From the NCBI GenBank assembly GCA_023136305.1, contig JAGLSF010000059.1:1-9412 (forward strand): a DNA stretch of 9,412 nucleotides, given 5' to 3'. Of the stretch, positions 6,120-9,412 are shown piece by piece. Source of the DNA: Spirochaetota bacterium (GTDB taxonomy: Bacteria > Spirochaetota > B62-G9 > DRHN01). Every line of letters begins with the position of its first letter. Position 1 is the stretch's first letter. A program made the translations under genes and the position numbers. Below the pieces are notes generated by a model. That model saw nothing but the letters and a program-made list of their open reading frames with translations, was not told where the DNA came from and did not search any database.

Positions 6120-6419
6120 CTAATCCCTATCCTTGTGATACACATAGGTACCTTCCACATCGATCGCATCCACGATGGCGGTTATGGTCGCATCACTGGG
6201 CCTGTTCTGTGTGACTGCGGTCATACGCGAACTGCTTCCGGCAGCATAGAACACGATCTCACCGAAATTCGCCCCGACACCATCCATGGCGACCACATAG
6301 TCTCCAGTACCCTTCACGGTCTTTGGGTCGATCTTCTCGAGGAGAAGGAACTTGATCCCCTCAATTTTCGGTTCCTTGCGTGTGGATACCACAGTGCCCA
6401 CTACCCGCGCTAGTAACAT
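6120..6419 (-). CDS. BMC-P (EutN/CcmL-type) shell vertex pentamer
   Basis: This EutN/CcmL-family vertex protein has 99 residues, the longest of the four here. It starts MLLARVVGTVVSTRK, has KFLLLEKIDPK, then VAMDGVGANFGEIVFYAAGSSSR in the pore-proximal region, and ends ITAIVDAIDVEGTYVYHKDRD with a slightly extended charged tail. The start is ATG 6419, with a modest GGGG-containing SD. It lies 28 nt after the BMC-H gene, and its stop is immediately followed by the 6090-6119 hairpin. The first twelve residues closely resemble those of the next gene, suggesting that the two arose by tandem duplication. Confidence 0.95.
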   Translation of the reverse strand: MLLARVVGTVVSTRKEPKIEGIKFLLLEKIDPKTVKGTGDYVVAMDGVGANFGEIVFYAAGSSSRMTAVTQNRPSDATITAIVDAIDVEGTYVYHKDRD

Positions 6420-6447
6420 ATGCTATGTACCCCGTATCAGATGAGGT

Positions 6448-6768
6448 CTACTTCGTCTGAAACGCTTTTGACTTAACCGGACCCCTGCCAAGGGGAAGCA
6501 CCTCATCAACATTTGTATGAGGCCGAGGAATGATGTGCACTGAGATGACCTCACCGACCTTCTCCGCCGCTCTGCTGCCCGCATCGAGGGCTGCACGCAC
6601 TGCGGCAACGTCGCCTCTTGCGATTGTGGTTACATACCCGCCGCCTATCTTCTCATAGCTCATCAGCTCGACCTTGGCGGCCTTCACCATTGCGTCGCTC
6701 GCCTCAACCATTGCTGTAAAACCTCTTGTCTCGATCATTCCAAGTGCATCTGTGTAAATGTCAGGCAT
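6448..6768 (-). CDS. BMC-H hexameric shell protein (PduA/CcmK type)
   Basis: This is a single-BMC-domain protein of 106 residues and probably the main facet tile of the shell. It shows the canonical order: ALGMIETRGFTAMVEASDAM (8-27), a pore loop EKIGGG (39-44), YVTTIARGDVAAVRAALDAG (45-64) and the helix-to-strand closing VGEVISVHIIPRPH (71-84). A polar tail of about 20 residues (85-106) follows. The SD GAGGAGG 5 nt before ATG 6768 is the strongest in the operon, in line with the high copy number needed for hexamers. It is the only BMC-H in the window. The glycine-rich pore loop is the kind that lets small polar or charged metabolites through (family knowledge). Confidence 0.97.
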   Translation of the reverse strand: MPDIYTDALGMIETRGFTAMVEASDAMVKAAKVELMSYEKIGGGYVTTIARGDVAAVRAALDAGSRAAEKVGEVISVHIIPRPHTNVDEVLPLGRGPVKSKAFQTK

Positions 6769-6805
6769 AATTCCTCCTCAAAGTATCAATTCTCTCTATG
6801 TGTGA

Positions 6806-6820
6806 AGTGCCCATGGCACT
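6806..6820 (-). other. Small hairpin overlapping the stop codon of the first operon gene
   Basis: AGTGCC and GGCACT form a 6-bp perfect stem with a 3-nt loop that overlaps the TAG stop (6819-6821) of the tandem-BMC gene and lies about 37 nt before the BMC-H start. No U-tract follows. It could be a processing or stability element, or chance. Confidence 0.35.
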
Positions 6821-7457
6821 ACTCTGTCTGACCTGTGGGCTCTCTTCCCGTGATGTTCTTGAGCTTCTTCTCGACCATGTCCTGGGAGACGACCACTTCT
6901 GACTCCTCTCCCGCAATGTACACCCTGCCGTACCGTCCGAACCCTACAACTTCTATGATATTGATGTGTGACGCCTTTTCCGCCTCATTTGCCGCATAGT
7001 AGGCGTACCCGGCAGGCTCTAGTTCAAGGATGTAGAGCGTGTTTCCCCTTACGATCATGTTCCCATATCTGATTTTGTTGATGAGCTGGGCATGGTGCGG
7101 ATCGATGTTCTTGATGAGCTGGCTCGTCAATATGTGCGGCTTCATGCGCATGTCGTCCTGGACATCCAGGGCACTCAGAACCGCCTCACCCGCCTGGCGC
7201 GCGTCTCCCTGATTGTGTGAATGCACTTCCAGAAGTCCGAAAAGCCGTTCAACGATCTGAAGCCCGGGTTTCACATCCGTTGCCTTCACCGCAATATCGG
7301 TGAGTCGGTTGATCTCAATGCCGGGCGAGATTTCGATAACGCAACATGCCTGTCCGGCCACGGGGAAATACCCTTTCGATACCATTGCAATATACGAAGC
7401 CATTTGAAGCTGCAGCTGATCAATAAAGATGTAGGTTCGCAGGTCTACCATAGTCAT
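6819..7457 (-). CDS. Divergent tandem-BMC-domain (BMC-T-like) shell-associated protein
   Basis: This is the first gene of the operon, 212 residues. I recognise the sequence as a type found in BMC loci but know no function for it. It contains two halves of about 95-100 residues with the same plan. Each has a leading segment (about 8-34 and 107-137) and then a degenerate BMC domain. Domain 1 runs CVIEISPGIEINRLTDIAVK ... LQIVERLFGLLEVH ... DARQAGEAVL (39-94). Domain 2 runs ILELEPAGYAYYAANEAEKA ... INIIEV ... GRVYIAGEESEV (143-188), matching the beta-alpha-beta order of canonical BMC domains. The extra leading segments may be permuted or added strands. The start is ATG 7457; ATG 7451 (giving MVDLRTY) is an equally plausible alternative, as GAGGGAG serves both. 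It is separated by 50 nt from the BMC-H gene. Its role could be shell tile, adaptor or assembly factor. Confidence 0.75.
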   Translation of the reverse strand: MTMVDLRTYIFIDQLQLQMASYIAMVSKGYFPVAGQACCVIEISPGIEINRLTDIAVKATDVKPGLQIVERLFGLLEVHSHNQGDARQAGEAVLSALDVQDDMRMKPHILTSQLIKNIDPHHAQLINKIRYGNMIVRGNTLYILELEPAGYAYYAANEAEKASHINIIEVVGFGRYGRVYIAGEESEVVVSQDMVEKKLKNITGREPTGQTE

Positions 7458-7551
7458 GCTCCCTCGCCAGTTGGTTTAAAAGTCCCTGATAGATGTGCAT
7501 GTCAATTCACCCATCATTATATTTGATAATATCGTCACATTCTCTGTCTTT

Positions 7552-7580
7552 ATTTTAACAAAAAGTAATTTTTTTGTCAA
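7552..7580 (-). promoter_or_regulatory. Sigma-70-type promoter of the BMC operon
   Basis: On the minus strand a perfect -35 TTGACA (7580-7575) is followed after exactly 17 nt by TAAAAT (7557-7552), a 5-of-6 match to the -10 consensus. The spacer is AT-rich. Transcription should begin near 7545, giving a leader of about 88 nt before the first gene. A TTCGTTA box lies immediately upstream of the -35, and a weaker relative (7553-7563, TTTTGTTAAAA on the minus strand) covers the -10, so a repressor could block it. Confidence 0.7.
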
Positions 7581-7583
7581 TAT

Positions 7584-7602
7584 TTTATTTAAATTTAACG
7601 AA
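7584..7602 (-). promoter_or_regulatory. Putative operator box 1 (TTCGTTAAATTT)
   Basis: This 19-bp element matches the element at 7745-7763 at 16 of 19 positions; read on the minus strand the core is TTCGTTAAATTT. It sits 3 nt upstream of the BMC promoter -35. A TTCG-centred, AT-flanked half-site resembles operators of DeoR-family repressors such as GlpR (family knowledge). Assignment to the neighbouring DeoR-type protein is inference. Confidence 0.45.
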
Positions 7603-7665
7603 TTTATAGTGGTGAAAAAGCCTTGCACTGCCTGCATATAGATATTAAACTAATAATGAGTGCTT

Positions 7666-7677
7666 TTATCATGATAA
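7666..7677. promoter_or_regulatory. 12-bp perfect palindrome in the divergent region
   Basis: TTATCATGATAA is self-complementary over all 12 bases and lies between the two TTCGTTA boxes, roughly midway. It could bind a dimeric regulator. In DNA this AT-rich, a chance occurrence is possible. Confidence 0.3.
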
Positions 7678-7744
7678 CTTTCAATATATTAACAATTACC
7701 TATACATCATAATAGTAAAGGGTGAGTTAATTTATTTACATTTT

Positions 7745-7763
7745 TTGATTCAAATATAACGAA
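7745..7763 (-). promoter_or_regulatory. Putative operator box 2 (TTCGTTATATTT)
   Basis: This is the second copy of the 19-bp element, same orientation, 161 bp from box 1. Read on the minus strand the core is TTCGTTATATTT. It lies within the likely promoter of the deoR-type gene, about 60 nt before its start, so it could mediate autorepression. Two equally oriented boxes flanking the control region would also allow DNA looping (inference). Confidence 0.42.
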
Positions 7764-7776
7764 AAATGCTTATATA
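7745..7776 (+). promoter_or_regulatory. Tentative promoter of the deoR-type regulator
   Basis: TTGATT (7745-7750) and TATATA (7771-7776) have -35 and -10 character, but the 20-nt spacer is longer than ideal. It overlaps operator box 2, which would fit autoregulation. Other AT-rich combinations nearby could serve instead. Confidence 0.3.
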
Positions 7777-7822
7777 TGCGATTGACCCGAAGTTTTGATG
7801 CTGACTGGGAGGGAGTGACCTG

Positions 7823-8605
7823 TTGGACAGAAATCAGAGGATCAAGCACATCGTCGATATACTCAGGCTCAAAACCGTTGCGACCATCAAGGAATTGAGC
7901 AGGAGACTCGACGTTTCAGAAATGACTGTACGGAGGGATTTGAACTATCTCGCTGAAGAGAGCGTTGTGGAGATCATACCCGGAGGCGCAATCTTTCGAA
8001 CATCCACTGAGCGTGACATAGAGCATGAGAAGTACCTCATAACACACGAAGGTGCCAAAAAAACCAGGGAAAAGATGAAGATCGGACAGAAAGCGGCAGC
8101 GCTCATTGAGCCCAACGACACGATCGTCCTCGATGTGGGTTCAACGACCGAGTATCTTGCCAAGTTCATACCCATAGACTTCCCCATAACGGTTCTCTCC
8201 TATGCGCTCAACATACTCGTCGAGATATACCGTAAGAAGAACTGCACACCCATCTTTGCGGGGGGCTATTTCCACGAAAACACCCTTATGTTCAGCAGTC
8301 CGGGTGGGCTGGACCTGATAAGATCAACCCGGTCTGACAAGGCATTCATATCGGCCGCCGGTGTGCACGATTCCCTGGGCGTTACCTGTGCCAATGCCTA
8401 CGAAATCGAAACCAAGAAGGCGGTCATGGCCACATCGAAAACCCGTATTCTCCTCACAGACTCCTCGAAATTCGGCAAAACCCGTTTAGCCCACTTCGCT
8501 GACCTCACCGATTTCAACCTGATCATCACCGACTCAGAGATACCTGAGGAGTATGCACAGCGCATACAGGACCTCGACATATCACTGATCGTTGTTTATA
8601 AGTGA
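7823..8605 (+). CDS. DeoR-family transcriptional repressor, probably of the BMC operon
   Basis: This is a sugar-phosphate-responsive repressor of 260 residues, the standard DeoR-family length. The N-terminal winged helix-turn-helix spans about 5-57 (ATIKELSRRLDVSEMTVRRD, then the family-typical GGA at 54-56). The effector domain (about 75-235) has the phosphosugar-binding DVGSTTE (104-110), a GG at 147-148, DKAFISAAGVH (172-182), YEIETKKA (193-200) and DSSKFGK (213-219), all usual landmarks. The start is TTG at 7823, 7 nt after GGGAGGGAG; the first residues (MDRNQRIKHIVDIL) fit the family. It is transcribed divergently from the BMC operon and is the only regulator visible, so I infer that it represses the operon until a pentose or deoxypentose phosphate binds. 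The true inducer is unknown. Confidence 0.93.
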   Translation: MDRNQRIKHIVDILRLKTVATIKELSRRLDVSEMTVRRDLNYLAEESVVEIIPGGAIFRTSTERDIEHEKYLITHEGAKKTREKMKIGQKAAALIEPNDTIVLDVGSTTEYLAKFIPIDFPITVLSYALNILVEIYRKKNCTPIFAGGYFHENTLMFSSPGGLDLIRSTRSDKAFISAAGVHDSLGVTCANAYEIETKKAVMATSKTRILLTDSSKFGKTRLAHFADLTDFNLIITDSEIPEEYAQRIQDLDISLIVVYK

Positions 8606-8667
8606 CAGCACATACATTGCAAATACAGTGGAGAAGAATGAAATTACATGTTATTTTACAAAGTAAC

Positions 8668-8672
8668 GGAGG
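8668..8672 (+). promoter_or_regulatory. Ribosome binding site that fixes the DOMON gene start
   Basis: GGAGG lies 5 nt before ATG 8678. An in-frame ATG at 8648 has no comparable SD and would bury this site inside the coding region and spoil the signal peptide, so 8678 is the start. Confidence 0.85.
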
Positions 8673-8677
8673 ACATA

Positions 8678-9226
8678 ATGAAAAATGAAAAAGGTTTTTT
8701 ACGGGCAGGGGTTGTAATAATCGTATCTGTTTTTTTATTTTTCAATCTCGCTCAGTCGAAAACTGTAAAACAGTCCATTAACAGGCAGGGTTACAATGAA
8801 ATCTCGGCAGAAGGCATTACGCTGCAATGGAAAATATCCGGTCCACTTCTTGAGGTTGTGGTCTCGGCCCCGACTGATGGATGGGTGGCTGTCGGTTTTG
8901 ATCCGACCAGTCTTATGAAGGATGCCAATATTATCATCGGGTTTGTCAGGGATGGTGCTCCTGAAATAAGGGATGATTTCGGCTCCTGGTACACCTCTCA
9001 TGATCCGGATGATTCACAGGGCGGGAGTAATGATGTTATTATCAGGGGAGGGAGCGAGTCTGGGAAAAAAACTGAGCTTGCTTTCGCTTTACCGCTTGAT
9101 TCGGGCGACCCCAATGACCGGACACTTGTTGAGGGGAAGACATACACAGTTATACTTGCCTACGGAACGGTCGATGATTTCACCACGAGACACAAAAAAA
9201 GAACGCGTGTCGAAATAACGCTGTAG
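8678..9226 (+). CDS. Exported DOMON-domain protein, possible b-type heme binder
   Basis: This protein has 182 residues. Residues 1-26 form a Sec signal peptide: a charged start MKNEKGFLRA, a hydrophobic core VVIIVSVFLFF and a likely cleavage near LAQS. There is no lipobox cysteine. The rest is one DOMON domain: LQWKISGPLLEVVVSAPTDG, WVAVGFDPTSLMKDANIIIGF, FGSWYTSHDPDDS, TELAFALPLDSGDPND and YTVILAYGTVDDFTTRHKKR. Met80 (LMKDAN) and His172 (TTRHKKR) stand where DOMON cytochromes place their axial heme ligands, so b-type heme is plausible, though other DOMON domains bind sugars. It follows the deoR-type gene by 72 nt, with a terminator after it, so the two may share a transcript. No link to the microcompartment is evident. 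It is most likely periplasmic or extracytoplasmic, and its redox partner is unknown. Confidence 0.85.
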   Translation: MKNEKGFLRAGVVIIVSVFLFFNLAQSKTVKQSINRQGYNEISAEGITLQWKISGPLLEVVVSAPTDGWVAVGFDPTSLMKDANIIIGFVRDGAPEIRDDFGSWYTSHDPDDSQGGSNDVIIRGGSESGKKTELAFALPLDSGDPNDRTLVEGKTYTVILAYGTVDDFTTRHKKRTRVEITL

Positions 9227-9240
9227 CCTGCACTACACTA

Positions 9241-9265
9241 TAACCTGCGATCAGGTTACCTTTTT
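9241..9265 (+). terminator. Intrinsic terminator after the DOMON gene
   Basis: TAACCTG and CAGGTTA form a perfect 7-bp stem with a CGAT loop, followed 2 nt later by five T residues. It lies 14 nt past the DOMON stop codon. It works only for the plus strand, since no T-tract follows the stem in the other direction. Confidence 0.88.
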
Positions 9266-9311
9266 ACAGGGGCTGGATACTGGGCAGTGACGTTTTTTAA
9301 ATGCATTGTGG

Positions 9312-9412
9312 TTATTGGTTCATATGTTTAACGATGGACAGCAAAGCCTCGAATTCTTCCTTGCAGTCGCGACAGCGGTTTAGATGATCCTGCACAAGCG
9401 TGAGCATCTCAG
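9312..9412 (-). CDS. Zinc-finger anti-sigma-type protein, C-terminal 32 residues (cut by window edge)
   Basis: The open frame enters from the right edge and ends at TAA (9314-9312). The visible end reads EMLTLVQDHLNRCRDCKEEF and then 12 more residues to a final HMNQ. HLNRCRDC is the H-x3-C-x2-C part of the ZAS/zf-HC2 zinc motif of group-IV anti-sigma factors; the first ligand of the motif would lie outside the window. The protein ends only 16 residues after the motif, so no transmembrane segment follows: either this is a short soluble zinc-finger protein or its other domains are N-terminal. Coding sense is supported by the motif but the fragment is short. It converges on the DOMON gene. Confidence 0.7.
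   Translation of the reverse strand, partial: EMLTLVQDHLNRCRDCKEEFEALLSIVKHMNQ

Larger units (their letters stand above)
7458..7822. promoter_or_regulatory. AT-rich divergent control region between BMC operon and deoR-type gene
   Basis: These 365 bases contain no convincing gene and are far more AT-rich than the flanking coding DNA. They hold the promoter of the BMC operon, two related TTCGTTA boxes, a perfect palindrome, a possible promoter for the regulator and the regulator's SD (GGGAGGGAG, 7807-7815). The two transcription units diverge from here, the classic layout of a local regulator facing its target operon. Confidence 0.8.

Noticed and set aside
7516..7521. Perfect TATAAT on the minus strand as an alternative -10 for the BMC operon.
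   Set aside because: No acceptable -35 lies 16-18 nt upstream, whereas TTGACA-17-TAAAAT nearby is complete. It could still be a minor start.
8648..8677. Earlier ATG for the DOMON gene.
   Set aside because: GGAGG at 8668-8672 points to ATG 8678, which also gives a proper signal peptide.
1..9412. CRISPR array, tRNA or rRNA, insertion sequence or attachment site.
   Set aside because: I saw no regularly spaced repeats, no tRNA- or rRNA-like segment, no transposase and no terminal inverted repeats or target duplications.

Overview
The window carries most of one bacterial microcompartment (BMC) operon on the minus strand, with its probable regulator facing it on the plus strand. Read in the direction of transcription, the operon starts near 7545 and runs: a divergent tandem-BMC-domain protein, a BMC-H hexamer, two EutN/CcmL-type pentamers, a PduS/RnfC-like Fe-S flavoprotein, a PduT-like trimer, triosephosphate isomerase, a CoA-acylating aldehyde dehydrogenase, two more pentamers, an RpiB-like sugar-phosphate isomerase, and a deoxyribose-phosphate aldolase (DERA) cut off by the window's left edge. 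DERA, RpiB and a PduP/EutE-type aldehyde dehydrogenase together are the signature of the 'sugar phosphate utilizing' (SPU) class of metabolosome named in BMC surveys. That class has been recognised from genomes and is poorly studied biochemically.

Proposed working (inference): DERA splits 2-deoxyribose-5-phosphate into acetaldehyde and glyceraldehyde-3-phosphate. The aldehyde dehydrogenase turns the acetaldehyde into acetyl-CoA inside the shell. Triosephosphate isomerase passes the C3 product to DHAP. The PduS-like protein re-oxidises NADH or moves electrons across the shell. The role of the RpiB-like enzyme is unclear, because ribose-5-phosphate is not an intermediate of the DERA route. DERA, RpiB and AldDH each start with a short amphipathic helix followed by a linker, as encapsulation peptides do. 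Triosephosphate isomerase lacks one. No phosphotransacylase, alcohol dehydrogenase, phosphopentomutase or nucleoside phosphorylase lies in the window.

Bases 7458-7822 are an AT-rich divergent control region. It holds a strong sigma-70-type promoter for the BMC operon, two near-identical 19-bp boxes with a TTCGTTA core (one next to each transcription unit) and a 12-bp perfect palindrome. To the right are a DeoR-family repressor (7823-8605), an exported DOMON-domain protein (8678-9226), a clear intrinsic terminator (9241-9265) and the 3' end of a minus-strand zinc-finger anti-sigma-type gene (9312 to the edge). Bases 9266-9311 hold nothing I can recognise.

The organism is a bacterium with moderately GC-rich genes and AT-rich intergenic DNA. 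A Sec-exported DOMON protein and an anti-sigma-like protein suggest a cell-envelope lifestyle with extracytoplasmic signalling. The sequence alone does not fix the phylum; SPU-type loci are scattered through several mostly uncultured anaerobic lineages.
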